A stretch of 64,000 nt of DNA, taken from assembly GCF_000023825.1 (NCBI RefSeq), contig NC_013061.1, positions 1,550,001 through 1,614,000 on the forward strand. Direction: 5' to 3'. Position numbers and translations under genes: made by a program. Under the pieces are notes generated by a model that saw only the letters and a program-made list of their open reading frames with translations, did not search any database and was not told the origin of the DNA. Every line of letters starts with the position of its first letter. The first letter of the stretch is position 1. Below are positions 15,402 through 26,157 of this stretch, piece by piece. Source of the stretch: Pedobacter heparinus DSM 2366 (GTDB taxonomy: Bacteria > Bacteroidota > Bacteroidia > Sphingobacteriales > Sphingobacteriaceae).

Positions 15402-17540
15402 ATGATAAAAAGAATTGCCACCTTAATCATCTTTTGCAGTTTGAACATCATTGTTTTAAAAGCGGCAGTTTCCCGATTGGGCGGGCCGGCGGTAATATTA
15501 ACTGCGGGAACTGTTATTTTAGTAGATGAAAATGAGGACATAGCCATAAAACGTGCAGTTTCAGATCTGCAGCGCGATATGAAAAAAGTATTGGGCAGCG
15601 TCCCTAAAATCATTTCATCCCTTTCAGCAGCAGCTAAAAACGAAAACCTGATTGTGGTTAGCTGCAAAGGAACAAGTACAAGAGTCTTCCGTGAAGGGGG
15701 CATTACAAATTTTGAAGCACACTTGCTGACTACTGCTGAACATGCGGGCCATAAAGCAGTAGTATTGCAGGGTGCCGATACGCGGGGTACCATTTACGCG
15801 ATATATACTTTCTCGGAAAAATTTCTTGGCATCCCCGCCTTATGGATCTGGACATCCTTTGAACCTGCTAAAAAGAAACTGGTTCAATTACCTGCAAACA
15901 CCCGTTTGTACTTTCCACCGGCTATGGTAAAATACAGGGCCTGGTTTCCGAACGATAAAGATCTGTTAAGCCCCTGGCAGGCCAGAAATGCAGAAAACTA
16001 TGATGCCATTTTTGAAACCATGCTGCGGCTGAAACTAAATACACGCGAAGGTTACCTGATTGATGCCGAGGGCTGGAACAATCCTTATCAGGCCAGTAAA
16101 GAGGCAAAATATGCCAGGGACAGGGGGCTTAAACTGAGTTTTACACATACTGCACCCTTTGGTGCTACTTTTACGAACTGGGAAAGGTACTGGAAAAACA
16201 TCAGGCACCAGAAAATACCCTTGCTGCTCAAAGACACTTCGGCATTAAAAGCATTCTGGACTTACCATATTGAAACGATAAAAAGGGAAAAGCTGGATGT
16301 GATCTGGCAGATCGGATTCAGGGGCCTGGGCGATAAACCCTTTTGGCGCAAAACTTTTGCCGATGCAATGGATGAGCCCAAGGATGATAAAGCGCGTGCG
16401 GCCATCATCAACTCAATGCTGGCCCTGCAGGTGACCCTGTTAAAAAAAGCAACCAGCGAAAGTCACCCTTTAATGAAAATTACTATTTACAATGAAGCCT
16501 CTGATTTTTTAGCCAAAGGTTTGCTGGTATTGCCCGACGAACCCAATCTGATCCTCAATTATTCGAATGTAAGGGGAGACCATTATCCACCACCTGAAAT
16601 ACAACAGTTTGACCGAACATTGGCCTTAAAGCCTATTGGTTATTATTTAAACTTCCAGTTTACGGGTACAGGTGCACATCTGGTTGCTGCAGAGGGTCCC
16701 TGGAAAATGGAACAAAGTTTTCGTTACCTGGCACAGAAAATTGGAAAGCTGCCCACATTTTCTGTAGTCAATACCGGAAATGTGAGGGAGCATATTTTAG
16801 AGCTGAGTGCAAATGCTGCCATGATGCAGGATTTCAAAACTTACGATACAGACAACTTTCTGAAAACCTATTGTGCGACCTATTACGGTAAAAATTCTTC
16901 AGCCCAGTTGCCAAAGCTATATACTGCTTATTATAATGCCTATTGGTTGCCACGGAAGAGTGACATTCCGGGTTTCGACCGTCAGTACATTTTTCAGGAC
17001 CTGCGTTATGCCAGGGGCTTAACACAAATTTTTACGCTATGGCACAAACCTTATCTGGAAAACCCTTTTAATGATAAAAATAAGGGTATAGGAGGGGCAA
17101 TGGCTACAGAAGGAAGACAGTTTAGCATAGTCCCTGCTGATAACCATGCCGCCAACCAGGTAGACGCTGCCATAAGCGGCCTGCAAAATGCTGCAAATAA
17201 TTTTAAAAGTTTAGCGCTTTCCGCGGATTCTGTCTACAGGATTTTACCTGTGGATAAAAAGTCCTTTTTTAAGGATGACCTTTATGTACCCATACGCTTT
17301 ATGGAAAATGTAAACAAGGCCCTGGGCAACCTGGTTGAAGGCTACAAAGCCAGCCACCTGGGGCATACAGCCATAGCAAAAGGCCATGTTCAAAATACCT
17401 TAAAATGCCTGACTTTATTGAAAGAGACTAAAGCTGAAGTTAACCACGGCCCGTTTGAAGGCTGGTCTTTGCCGGAAAAGAATTTTGGCATAGACAGCAT
17501 CCGGAATGATATTCAGGAACTGTTGAAAAAGATGAACTAG
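15402..17540 (+). CDS. GH115 family alpha-glucuronidase, copy 2
   Basis: 712 residues with a signal peptide (about 1-22). It parallels the GH115 protein at 7094-9301: KYRAWFPNDKDLLSPW, LRLKLNTREGYLIDAEGW, KLSFTHTAPFGA, VIWQIGFRGLGDKPFW, YLNFQFTGTGAHLVAAEGP. The two are clearly diverged paralogues, so they may act on different decorations (glucuronic versus 4-O-methyl-glucuronic acid, or terminal versus internal residues); this is inference. Notable is FPNDKD where copy 1 has FHDDED. It is the last gene of the uxuA operon, and its stop codon abuts the stop of the HTCS gene. Confidence 0.83.
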   Translation: MIKRIATLIIFCSLNIIVLKAAVSRLGGPAVILTAGTVILVDENEDIAIKRAVSDLQRDMKKVLGSVPKIISSLSAAAKNENLIVVSCKGTSTRVFREGGITNFEAHLLTTAEHAGHKAVVLQGADTRGTIYAIYTFSEKFLGIPALWIWTSFEPAKKKLVQLPANTRLYFPPAMVKYRAWFPNDKDLLSPWQARNAENYDAIFETMLRLKLNTREGYLIDAEGWNNPYQASKEAKYARDRGLKLSFTHTAPFGATFTNWERYWKNIRHQKIPLLLKDTSALKAFWTYHIETIKREKLDVIWQIGFRGLGDKPFWRKTFADAMDEPKDDKARAAIINSMLALQVTLLKKATSESHPLMKITIYNEASDFLAKGLLVLPDEPNLILNYSNVRGDHYPPPEIQQFDRTLALKPIGYYLNFQFTGTGAHLVAAEGPWKMEQSFRYLAQKIGKLPTFSVVNTGNVREHILELSANAAMMQDFKTYDTDNFLKTYCATYYGKNSSAQLPKLYTAYYNAYWLPRKSDIPGFDRQYIFQDLRYARGLTQIFTLWHKPYLENPFNDKNKGIGGAMATEGRQFSIVPADNHAANQVDAAISGLQNAANNFKSLALSADSVYRILPVDKKSFFKDDLYVPIRFMENVNKALGNLVEGYKASHLGHTAIAKGHVQNTLKCLTLLKETKAEVNHGPFEGWSLPEKNFGIDSIRNDIQELLKKMN

Positions 17541-20500
17541 CTATTTGTCTTTTTCACCAGCCTGGCTGGCATATTCTTTAGGGGTATAGCCAAACTGTTC
17601 CTTAAAGCAGCGCCTGAAATAATCGATATCCTGAAAGCCTACCATATAAGCCACCTCATTTACATTTAGCTTGTTCTGTTCCAGCAATTGTGCTGCGCGT
17701 TTCAGGCGTACACTTCTGATAAACTCAATGGCTGTCTGGTCTGTGAGGCCCTTGATTTTCCGGTATAATGTAACGCGGCTCATACCTACTTCTTTACCCA
17801 GCTCTTCTACACTCAGAGAAGCTTCGCTGATGTTCTGTTCAATATAAGCCATTGCTTTTTCCAGAAACTTTTCATCTGGTGAGGTAATGGCAACATTTTT
17901 AGGCTGCAAACTGATCTCTTTCCGGTAGCGTTCGCGCAGTTTTAGCCGCGAATCCAACAGGTTCCATACCCTGGCTTCCAGCATGTTCAGGTTAAAGGGT
18001 TTGGTAATGTAATCGTCGGCACCTGTTTCATAACCTTCAATCTTATACACCAAAGGGGTACGGGCGGTTAGTAAAATAACCGGAACATGGCTGGTACGTG
18101 TATCCGATTTGATTTTGCTACATAAAGTAATGCCATCCATTTCCGGCATCATCACATCGCTGATGATGATATCCGGAATGATTTCAGTAGCCAGTTCCAT
18201 GCCCTTAAGTCCATTTTCGGCCTGATGAATCTCAAATTCAGCTTCAAAATGTGCAGCAATAAACTGGCGTACATCCTGATTATCTTCTACGATCAGTAAA
18301 ATCAGCCTTTCTTTATCCGTAGCTGTTAATACATGCTGTTTTCTTTTTTCAATGGTCTGTTTGGCAATGGCCGAAATCTCTGTATCCTTATAACCATCAA
18401 TATTTTCACTGTCTTTGTAGTTGGCAATCATTTCTTCTTCACTCAGGTGTGCATTGCCCAGCGGCAGCGAAATGGTAAACAAGGTTAAGCCGGTTTGCTG
18501 CGGACTGGCCACGGTACTTTGTACGGTTATACTGCCATGATGGAGTTCTATCAGCCCTTTAGAAAAGGCCAGCCCAATACCGGTACCATTAATATTGGAA
18601 TTGCTGTCGTCAAAATGGTTAAACTGTTCAAATATTTTATCGATGTGCTGCGGCGAAATGCCAATGCCATTGTCTTCCACTTCAATCAGCAGCTTTTCTT
18701 CAGCGGTTTTAATACGTACCAGTACCTGTCCGCCTTCGGACGTAAATTTTAAAGAATTGGAAAGCAGGTTATACATTACTTTTTCCAGCTTGTCGCGGTC
18801 AAACCAGGCCCTGATACTTTGCTGCTCCGTTACCAGTTTTAAGCGGATGCGACGATGGCTGGCATAAGATTCAAAGGCAATCAGGATCTCTTTCATGAAG
18901 CGTACCACATTGCCTTCGGCCGATTGCAGCTGCATGCTGCCCGATTCAAATTTTCTGAAATCCAGCAGCTGGTTAATCAGTCGTAATAAACGCTCGCCAT
19001 TGCGCTGCATCAGCATCAGCTGGTTCTGGATTTTATTGTTGCCCTCATTCAGACCCAGCAGTTTGTCTATCGGGGCTAGGATCAGTGTAAGCGGGGTTTT
19101 GATCTCGTGCGAGATATTGGTAAAAAAGCTCAGTTTGCGCTGTGCCAGTTCCTGATCTTTTTCGTGGCTCTGGTGTTCAAAAGCAAGGTCGTTTTTCAGC
19201 TTGCCCGTTTTAACAGAATAATAATAAAAAGCGTACAACAGCAATCCGATGATCGAAGCGTAGATGAGGTATGCCCACCAGGTTTCCCACCATGGCGGCA
19301 GCACTGTGATCTGCAAGCTCCGGATCTCATTGTTCCACACTCCATCATTATTGGCTGCTTTGATCATGAAAGTATACTTTCCGGCATCCAGATTGGTATA
19401 AGTAGCTGTACGCTGGTTGCCTACAAAGTGCCAGTCATCATCGTAAAAGCCATCCAGTTTATAGGCATATAGGTTCTTTTCCGGATTTACAAAGTTGAGT
19501 GCCGCAAACTTAAAGGTGATAAAGGCCTGGTCGTGCGTCAGGGTGATTTTATCTGTTTCCCCTATGGCTTTTTTTAGTGGCGAATGTTCAGCATTTATTG
19601 GGACAGCATTGTTTTTGATCAGAAAATCGGTGATCACTACTTTGGGCTTAAAACTGTTCCTCACAATTTTATCCGGAAAAAATGTAGTTACCCCGTTAAT
19701 CCCACCAAACAAAAGTTCCCCATTGTCGCCTGTTTCGGCTGCGCCTGAAGCAAATTGGTTGCTCTGCAGGCCATCTGCTACTGTGTAATTCATCACCTGT
19801 ACCATTTCCGGTTTTATGGGCAGGCCCTGTTGTTTAAGCACAATTTTTGATAAACCCTTGTTGGTACTTACCCACAAATTACCCGCCCTGTCTTCCCTTA
19901 TGCCATGAATTACAGCATTTGCCAATCCGAATTTATTGGTGATGGCATAAAATTTCCCTTTATCGTAAAGGTTCAGTCCACCACCCTCTGTACCAACCCA
20001 TAGCCGTTGTTTATGGTCTAAAAATAAAGCCAGCACGGTGTTGTGGCTCAAACTGTAGGCATCATCGGCATGGTTCACAAACTGCCGGAAGGTGTTTTTA
20101 CTTTTGTCAAAAAAGCTTAGGCCTGTCTCCGTTCCGATCCACAAGTTTCCGTTGGGAGCTTTTAGCAAAGCAATAATAATGTTTCCACTTACACTTTGTT
20201 TGTTTTTAGGGTTATTGGTATAGGTTGTAAGTTTGCCGCTGTTGTCCCTGAATTTTAAGCCGCGGCCATCAGTACCCAGCCACAGGCCATTGTCGTCAAC
20301 GGCAAGCGCATACACCTGTTTGTTTTCAGGTTTGGCATCATTTTCAGTAATTTCATAATTGGTAAACTGTCCGGTAGTGGTATTCAGGTAGCTAAGGCCA
20401 TCATAATTGCCTATCCAAAGGTTACCATTTTTGTCTTTAGCAAGCGATTTAACAATATTCTGTTGTTTGCTGTTGATCACGTAACTCTTGTAGATCCCTT

Positions 20501-21653
20501 TTTTACGGTCTACATAATTGAGGCCACCGCCTTCTGTACCAATCCATAAAGCACCATTATCAGCTTTAAGGATGGAGCTGACCACACGATGGGTAAGTCC
20601 GGGTTTTTTACCCGCCTGTTCACCAATATAGGAGAAATTGTTACTGCCTGAACTTAAAATATTCAGTCCACCTGCGTAAGTACCGATCCATACATTGCCT
20701 GCACGGTCCCTCAAAATGTCCCTGATGGAATTGTGGCTGAGTGTTTTGGGATCATAAGGGTTATACCGGTAATTTACAAAGCGGTTGGTTTGCAGGTTCA
20801 GTACACTCAAACCATCCCGGGTGCCTATCCAGAGTTCATCTTTTGCATAAGGGAACAGGGAGCGTACCACATTAACCGGCAAACTATTGTCGTCGCTCAC
20901 ATCGTGCCTGTAATTGGTAACGCTGCGGTTCAGGGGGTTAAATTTATACAGACCCGAAGATTCAGTTCCAAACCAGTAATTGCCATAAGCATCCTGTTTA
21001 ATAACCCTGACATTGCTTTTGCGGAGTGCAATGTTGTTTTTTATGCCATCTGGTAAGGATAAAAACTGTTTGGTTGCCGGGTCAAAGCACTTCAGGTCGT
21101 TCCCAATGCTGATCCATAGTAGGTTATGCTGGTCTTCAAAAATAGTCTGCACCTTATTTCCACCGTTAAGGTTGTTGCCGGTAAGTTGATATACAATGAT
21201 TTTTTTGCTTTGGTAATCATAGCGTTTCAGCCCATCGAAGGTGCCGATCCATAAATTACCGCGAGTATCGTAGAGTAATGAAGTTACAAAATCGTTAGAC
21301 AGGGTTTTAAAGCTTTCCGTATCCCGGTTTAATAAATTGAGTCCTTTCGAGGTGCCGACCCAAAGGTTTTCTTTGGGATCTTCACACAGGGCATTTACCT
21401 GGCTGTTGCTCAGGCTGTTTTTATCGTTGTTCTCGTGTTTATAAATGGTGAAATCATAGCCATCATATTTGTTTAAACCATCTTCAGTACCTATCCATAT
21501 ATAGCCTGTTTTATCCTGTAAAATACAGAAAGCCGTGTTTTGCGATAAACCTTCATTTATGGTAAGCCGTTTAAAACTAAGGTTTTGTGCAAAGGTGGCG
21601 TTGGCGAAGAAAGCTATAAAGGTCAGGAAGACCCCGGTAAGGGTAATGCGCAT
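17541..21653 (-). CDS. Hybrid two-component system regulator (HTCS) of the glucuronoxylan locus
   Basis: 1370 residues in one chain. Order: signal peptide (about 1-22); periplasmic two-component propeller repeats with recurring LWIGT-x-GGL motifs (about 25-690); a Y_Y_Y domain (about 710-785); one membrane helix (WWAYLIYASIIGLLLYAF, about 795-815); histidine kinase with SHEIKTPLT (His849) and ATPase domain; receiver with ISDVMMPEMDG (Asp1166); C-terminal AraC-type DNA-binding domain. Such proteins sense oligosaccharides in the periplasm and switch on adjacent polysaccharide genes. It converges with the uxuA operon, so the likely targets are the divergent promoters at 12588-12770. Confidence 0.95.
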   Translation of the reverse strand: MRITLTGVFLTFIAFFANATFAQNLSFKRLTINEGLSQNTAFCILQDKTGYIWIGTEDGLNKYDGYDFTIYKHENNDKNSLSNSQVNALCEDPKENLWVGTSKGLNLLNRDTESFKTLSNDFVTSLLYDTRGNLWIGTFDGLKRYDYQSKKIIVYQLTGNNLNGGNKVQTIFEDQHNLLWISIGNDLKCFDPATKQFLSLPDGIKNNIALRKSNVRVIKQDAYGNYWFGTESSGLYKFNPLNRSVTNYRHDVSDDNSLPVNVVRSLFPYAKDELWIGTRDGLSVLNLQTNRFVNYRYNPYDPKTLSHNSIRDILRDRAGNVWIGTYAGGLNILSSGSNNFSYIGEQAGKKPGLTHRVVSSILKADNGALWIGTEGGGLNYVDRKKGIYKSYVINSKQQNIVKSLAKDKNGNLWIGNYDGLSYLNTTTGQFTNYEITENDAKPENKQVYALAVDDNGLWLGTDGRGLKFRDNSGKLTTYTNNPKNKQSVSGNIIIALLKAPNGNLWIGTETGLSFFDKSKNTFRQFVNHADDAYSLSHNTVLALFLDHKQRLWVGTEGGGLNLYDKGKFYAITNKFGLANAVIHGIREDRAGNLWVSTNKGLSKIVLKQQGLPIKPEMVQVMNYTVADGLQSNQFASGAAETGDNGELLFGGINGVTTFFPDKIVRNSFKPKVVITDFLIKNNAVPINAEHSPLKKAIGETDKITLTHDQAFITFKFAALNFVNPEKNLYAYKLDGFYDDDWHFVGNQRTATYTNLDAGKYTFMIKAANNDGVWNNEIRSLQITVLPPWWETWWAYLIYASIIGLLLYAFYYYSVKTGKLKNDLAFEHQSHEKDQELAQRKLSFFTNISHEIKTPLTLILAPIDKLLGLNEGNNKIQNQLMLMQRNGERLLRLINQLLDFRKFESGSMQLQSAEGNVVRFMKEILIAFESYASHRRIRLKLVTEQQSIRAWFDRDKLEKVMYNLLSNSLKFTSEGGQVLVRIKTAEEKLLIEVEDNGIGISPQHIDKIFEQFNHFDDSNSNINGTGIGLAFSKGLIELHHGSITVQSTVASPQQTGLTLFTISLPLGNAHLSEEEMIANYKDSENIDGYKDTEISAIAKQTIEKRKQHVLTATDKERLILLIVEDNQDVRQFIAAHFEAEFEIHQAENGLKGMELATEIIPDIIISDVMMPEMDGITLCSKIKSDTRTSHVPVILLTARTPLVYKIEGYETGADDYITKPFNLNMLEARVWNLLDSRLKLRERYRKEISLQPKNVAITSPDEKFLEKAMAYIEQNISEASLSVEELGKEVGMSRVTLYRKIKGLTDQTAIEFIRSVRLKRAAQLLEQNKLNVNEVAYMVGFQDIDYFRRCFKEQFGYTPKEYASQAGEKDK

Positions 21654-21849
21654 TTTTTCTCTGGTTAAGCGAATAAGGTTTCTATTTGGATACCTTAAAG
21701 TTACGGATTTAACTGTTCTTTTCCATGCGCGTAATTTTTTGGTCAGCCAGAACTAAAGATTTATGGCCGCGATGCAAGTTTTTAAAAAATAAAAGGCACT
21801 TTTGCAAAACTGAAAATCGATGGTGTCATGATGTAAAAGAAGTATATTT

Positions 21850-23226
21850 ATGGAAGAGGAAGTTGTTGACGAAATCGTTAAACTGATAGAACAGGATGAC
21901 GATGCACAATTAAAAGTTTACCTGGATGATTTAAACATTTCGGATGTTGAACACCTGATAGATGAGCTTCCCCAGTATGCTGTAAAGATCATCGATACCT
22001 TGTCTGTAAAAAGGGCAGTAAATGTGTTCAGGATACTCGACTTTCCAACCCAGGAAAGAATCATTAAAAAACTTCCCGGCAATAAGCTGGCAGAGCTGAT
22101 TAACCTGTTGCCCCCGGATGACCGTACTGCGTTGTTTAGCGAGCTGAAAGGAGATGCGGTTAAAAAACTTATCATCCTGTTACCAGCAAAAGACAGGTTA
22201 GAAGCACTTTCGCTGCTGGGTTATAAAGAGGATAGTGTGGGGCGTTTGATGACGCCCGATTATGTGGCGGTCAAAAAGGACTGGACGGTGAGCCGGGTAT
22301 TGTCACACATCAGACGTTATGGCAAGAATTCGGAGACAATTGACGTGATCTATGTCATTGATAAAGAGGGTGTATTATTGGATGACATCAGGATCAGGGA
22401 GGTTTTGCTGGCAGATCCTGAAGCTAAGATCGGGGAGCTGACCGATCACCGGCTGATCGCTTTAAAAGTAACTGATCCGCAGGAAGAAGCCATCAATGTG
22501 TTCAGAATGAACAACAGGGTAGCCTTACCCGTTGTGGATGATCACAATGTATTGCTGGGTATTGTGACGGTGGATGATATTCTTTGGATTGCGAATGAAG
22601 AATATACCGAGGATATGCATAAAATTGGGGGTACTGAAGCTTTAGATGAGCCTTACCTGGATATGCCTATTTTAAGGCTGGTAAAAAAACGCGCAAGCTG
22701 GCTGATTGTACTCTTTTTAGGAGAAATGCTGACTGCCACAGCCATGCAGCATTTTGAAATTGAACTGCAAAAAGCAATAGTACTGTCGCTGTTTATTCCT
22801 TTGATCATGAGTAGCGGAGGCAATAGTGGTTCGCAGGCTTCAACACTGATTATCCAGGCGATGGCACTGGGGGAAATTACCATTGCTGAATGGTGGAAAG
22901 TAATGCGCCGCGAAATTATTTCGGGTTTGCTGCTCGGGGCCACATTAGGCAGCATAGGGCTTTTAAGGATAGTGCTTTGGCAAAACCTGGATATTTACAA
23001 TTATGGTGAGCATTGGTTTTTAATTGCACTGACTATATTTTTTACCCTTATTGGTATTGTGCTTTGGGGTAGTTTGATTGGTGCAATGATGCCGATTATT
23101 ATGAAAAGATTAAAGCTGGACCCGGCTACATCTTCGGCTCCTTTTGTGGCCACTATGGTGGATGTAACCGGTATTGTAATCTATTTTAGTGTGGCGGTGC
23201 TGATTTTAAAAGGAGTATTGCTTTAA
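21850..23226 (+). CDS. mgtE: MgtE magnesium transporter
   Basis: 458 residues, full length for the family. An N-terminal helical superhelix domain (about 1-125) is followed by two CBS domains (about 130-255, with GRLMTPDYVAVKKDWTV and LPVVDDHNVLLGIVTVDDIL). The C-terminal membrane domain (about 270-458) includes PLIMSSGGNSGSQASTLIIQ, the conserved pore segment, and ATSSAPFVATMVDVTG. It imports Mg2+ and is gated by Mg2+ binding to the cytoplasmic domains. It is monocistronic, 196 bp from the divergent HTCS gene. Confidence 0.96.
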   Translation: MEEEVVDEIVKLIEQDDDAQLKVYLDDLNISDVEHLIDELPQYAVKIIDTLSVKRAVNVFRILDFPTQERIIKKLPGNKLAELINLLPPDDRTALFSELKGDAVKKLIILLPAKDRLEALSLLGYKEDSVGRLMTPDYVAVKKDWTVSRVLSHIRRYGKNSETIDVIYVIDKEGVLLDDIRIREVLLADPEAKIGELTDHRLIALKVTDPQEEAINVFRMNNRVALPVVDDHNVLLGIVTVDDILWIANEEYTEDMHKIGGTEALDEPYLDMPILRLVKKRASWLIVLFLGEMLTATAMQHFEIELQKAIVLSLFIPLIMSSGGNSGSQASTLIIQAMALGEITIAEWWKVMRREIISGLLLGATLGSIGLLRIVLWQNLDIYNYGEHWFLIALTIFFTLIGIVLWGSLIGAMMPIIMKRLKLDPATSSAPFVATMVDVTGIVIYFSVAVLILKGVLL

Positions 23227-23634
23227 GGACGATAATTAATGCGTCCCAAATAAGTACTGTTACTAATCCTTTTTTGGTTTTCTGCTACAAAAGAAATATA
23301 TACTTCCATATGTGCTGTTAGCAGTTCAGGCTGCAACAGTAATACGTCAGCTCCTTTTATCCTGCTTGCTCCTGCTTATTATCCCAAGATATTTATTTCT
23401 TTTTCCTGAATTTGAAACTGCATCCCTTGTTGCGTACTTTTTTCATTATGTCGCCATAGCTCATCTTTTCAGTTCAGTTAAACGAGGCGATTTAAAGGAA
23501 AGTAGGTGTTTTTGGTCGTAAACGTCAATTATAGAGAGTTTATATCAGATAATTAAATCTAATAATTCATGTTGCAATTCATTCCGCAGTTAGCAGAAAT
23601 ATTTGTAAGTTGCGGCCGACTAACGAAAAATTAT
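23227..23634. other. Gene-poor spacer of about 400 bp
   Basis: No convincing gene on either strand. A 69-codon open frame at 23312-23521 has no recognisable features. On the minus strand short open stretches (one reading GADVLLLQPELLTAHMEVYI near 23350) look protein-like but are broken by stops and lack a start, so they could be remnants of a decayed gene. I see no strong hairpin or promoter consensus. Confidence 0.4.
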
Positions 23635-24966
23635 ATGAAGAAAACGATAGGCTTAATGGTTGGCCTGCTGCTGCCATTTTTAGGTTTTGCACAGCAGCAA
23701 GCGCAAAACTGGCATTTAAGGTCTATAACTGAAGACAAAATTTATGGTACCGGAGTAATAAAGGCTTATGCTGAGTTGCTGAAGGGGAAAACGCCAAAAA
23801 CTGTAATCGTAGCCGTTCTGGATGGGGGGATAGATACCCTGCACGAAGACCTGAGGGCTAATTTATGGAGAAATGTAAGGGAAAAACCCGGTAACCTGGA
23901 TGTAGATGGTAATGGATATAAGGGGGATGTGCTGGGCTGGAATTTTTTGGGTGGCCCTGACGGACAGGTGACTACGGAAGTAACGGAACAGCAACGCATT
24001 TATTTTAAATACAGACCCCTGTTCGAAAAGCGGCAAAATGAGCAGGGCCTTAAGAAGAAAGACCGGCAGCTTTACCAGCTCTGGTTAAAAAGCAAAAGTT
24101 TATTGACCAGTAAAGACAGCGTTGCCCCGGTTGATTATCGTGGTAAGCAGGTGAAAGATGATTATATGAACATCAAAGACCGCTTTTACGGTAATTCCAA
24201 TTTAATTGGTGATCCTTATTTTCATGGTACGCATGTGGCAGGCATTATTGGTGCTGTTCGCGGAAATGATAAAGGGATGGATGGCATCGCTGATGCTGTA
24301 CAGCTAATGGGGATCCGGGTAGTGCCCAATGGAGATGAATACGATAAGGATGTGGCTTTAGGAATAAGATACGCTGTAGATAATGGAGCCCAGATCATCA
24401 ACATGAGCTTTGGTAAAAAACTTTCACCTGAACGGAAAATGGTAGAAGATGCCATTAAATATGCTGAAAAGAAGGGCGTATTGCTAATTAATGCGGCCGG
24501 AAATGATGGCGTAAATGTAGACAGCCTGCCACATTATCCCACACCCTTTTATATAAAGGGAAATAAAAAGTTCGCTAATATGATTACGGTTGGTGCCAGT
24601 GGTGCTACTGCTGCCGCACTGGTTGCTCCTTTTAGCAATTATGGCGATCAAACAGTTGATGTATTTGCCCCTGGAGTAGGGATTTATTCGACCATACCTG
24701 GCAATAAATATAAGCCTTTGTCGGGCACCAGTATGGCTACACCAGTGGTAGCCGGAATAGCAGCACTGATTAAAAGTTATTATCCGCAACTTTCAGCAAA
24801 ACGTATAAAATTCATCATCGAACAGTCTGTCACGAAAATCGATTTCCCGGTAATCAAACCAAAATCAAAGAGTCAGAAAGTAGCTATGACCGAACTTTGT
24901 ACTACAGGTGGAATCGTAAATGCCTATAATGCCCTGCAGATGGCAGCAGAAATGACCAAGCCCTAA
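23635..24966 (+). CDS. Secreted subtilisin-like serine protease (S8 family)
   Basis: 443 residues from the ATG at 23635, where a clean signal peptide begins (MKKTIGLMVGLLLPFLGFAQ); the open frame extends 22 codons upstream without signal character. The catalytic triad is intact: AVLDGGIDTLHED (Asp), HGTHVAGIIGA (His), GTSMATPVVAG (Ser), with the oxyanion Asn in NAAGNDG. An insertion of about 100 residues between Asp and His is larger than in plain subtilisins. The protein probably acts in the periplasm or outside the cell. Its stop overlaps the convergent ychF stop by 4 bp. Confidence 0.92.
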   Translation: MKKTIGLMVGLLLPFLGFAQQQAQNWHLRSITEDKIYGTGVIKAYAELLKGKTPKTVIVAVLDGGIDTLHEDLRANLWRNVREKPGNLDVDGNGYKGDVLGWNFLGGPDGQVTTEVTEQQRIYFKYRPLFEKRQNEQGLKKKDRQLYQLWLKSKSLLTSKDSVAPVDYRGKQVKDDYMNIKDRFYGNSNLIGDPYFHGTHVAGIIGAVRGNDKGMDGIADAVQLMGIRVVPNGDEYDKDVALGIRYAVDNGAQIINMSFGKKLSPERKMVEDAIKYAEKKGVLLINAAGNDGVNVDSLPHYPTPFYIKGNKKFANMITVGASGATAAALVAPFSNYGDQTVDVFAPGVGIYSTIPGNKYKPLSGTSMATPVVAGIAALIKSYYPQLSAKRIKFIIEQSVTKIDFPVIKPKSKSQKVAMTELCTTGGIVNAYNALQMAAEMTKP

Positions 24967-26057
24967 ACGTTAAACCTGAAGTGCATGATGTCCCCGTCCT
25001 CCACTACATAAGTCTTCCCTTCAACACCCAGCTTGCCTGCATCCTTACATGCATTTTCAGAACCTAAGGTTACAAAGTCGTTGTATTTAATTACTTCAGC
25101 GCGGATAAACCCTTTTTCAAAATCTGTATGGATCACACCGGCAGCCTGAGGGGCAGTAAAGCCTTTGGTGATGGTCCAGGCCCTCACTTCCTGTACACCT
25201 GCTGTGAAATAAGTATATAAGTCAAGCAAACGGTAAGCGGCCACGATCAGCTTGTTTACTCCAGACTCAGTCAGGCCAAGATCGGCAAGGAATTCCTGAC
25301 GTTCTTCATAACTGTCCAGCTCAGCAATTTCTGATTCTATTTTGGCGGATATCACCAATACTTCAGCATTCTCGTCTTTTACGGCTTCTTTAACACGGTC
25401 TACATAAGCATTGCCGTTAATTACAGAACCTTCATCTACATTACAAACGTACATTACAGGTTTTTGTGTAAGCAAACCCAGGTCTTGTATATAATCAAAA
25501 TCTTCAGCAGATACAGCTGCTGAGCGCACAGATTTACCACTTTCAAGATGGGTTTTGATCAGGCTGAGTATATCGAATGTTCTTTTGGCATCCTTGTCGG
25601 TCTTTGCCATTTTCTCTACCTTTTGGATGCGTTTGACCACTGTATCCAGATCTTTAAGCTGTAATTCAGTATCAATGATTTCTTTGTCGCGGATGGGATC
25701 AACAGAACCATCTACGTGGATTACATTTCCGTCATCAAAACAACGCAGTACGTGAATGATGGCATTGGTAGCCCTGATGTTGCCAAGAAACTGGTTGCCA
25801 AGGCCTTCTCCTTTGGATGCACCTTTAACCAGACCGGCGATATCTACGATTTCGATGGTATTTGGAACAACGCGGTTTGGCTTAACCAATTCTGCTAATT
25901 TCGTTAACCTTTCGTCCGGTACGGTAATTACCCCTATATTGGGCTCGATAGTGCAAAAAGGGAAATTAGCTGCCTGAGCTTTTGCGTTAGATAAACAGTT
26001 AAATAATGTAGATTTTCCAACATTTGGTAAACCAACTATACCACATTGTAATGCCAT
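24963..26057 (-). CDS. ychF: YchF/OLA1 family redox-regulated ATPase
   Basis: 364 residues. The P-loop [26 protein letters not shown] and [21 protein letters not shown] are invariant features of the Obg-like YchF subfamily. The G4 position reads YVCNVDEG instead of NKxD, which explains the preference for ATP over GTP. A coiled coil (about 125-200) and a C-terminal TGS domain (about 280-364) complete it. It binds ribosomes and has been tied to oxidative stress control in other bacteria. Ordinary housekeeping gene. Confidence 0.97.
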   Translation of the reverse strand: MALQCGIVGLPNVGKSTLFNCLSNAKAQAANFPFCTIEPNIGVITVPDERLTKLAELVKPNRVVPNTIEIVDIAGLVKGASKGEGLGNQFLGNIRATNAIIHVLRCFDDGNVIHVDGSVDPIRDKEIIDTELQLKDLDTVVKRIQKVEKMAKTDKDAKRTFDILSLIKTHLESGKSVRSAAVSAEDFDYIQDLGLLTQKPVMYVCNVDEGSVINGNAYVDRVKEAVKDENAEVLVISAKIESEIAELDSYEERQEFLADLGLTESGVNKLIVAAYRLLDLYTYFTAGVQEVRAWTITKGFTAPQAAGVIHTDFEKGFIRAEVIKYNDFVTLGSENACKDAGKLGVEGKTYVVEDGDIMHFRFNV

Positions 26058-26157
26058 GAATGATTTTATTTCTTGATTTGGCGCAAAGGTATCAATTTTT
26101 TAAAAATATTTTTTATGTTTAGGGTAATAAACCCTATTGAACAATTAAAGCGCAATT

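Noticed and set aside
23312..23521. Possible 69-residue membrane peptide in the spacer after mgtE
   Set aside because: Hydrophobic but without a family, promoter or conserved features; kept only as part of the spacer description.
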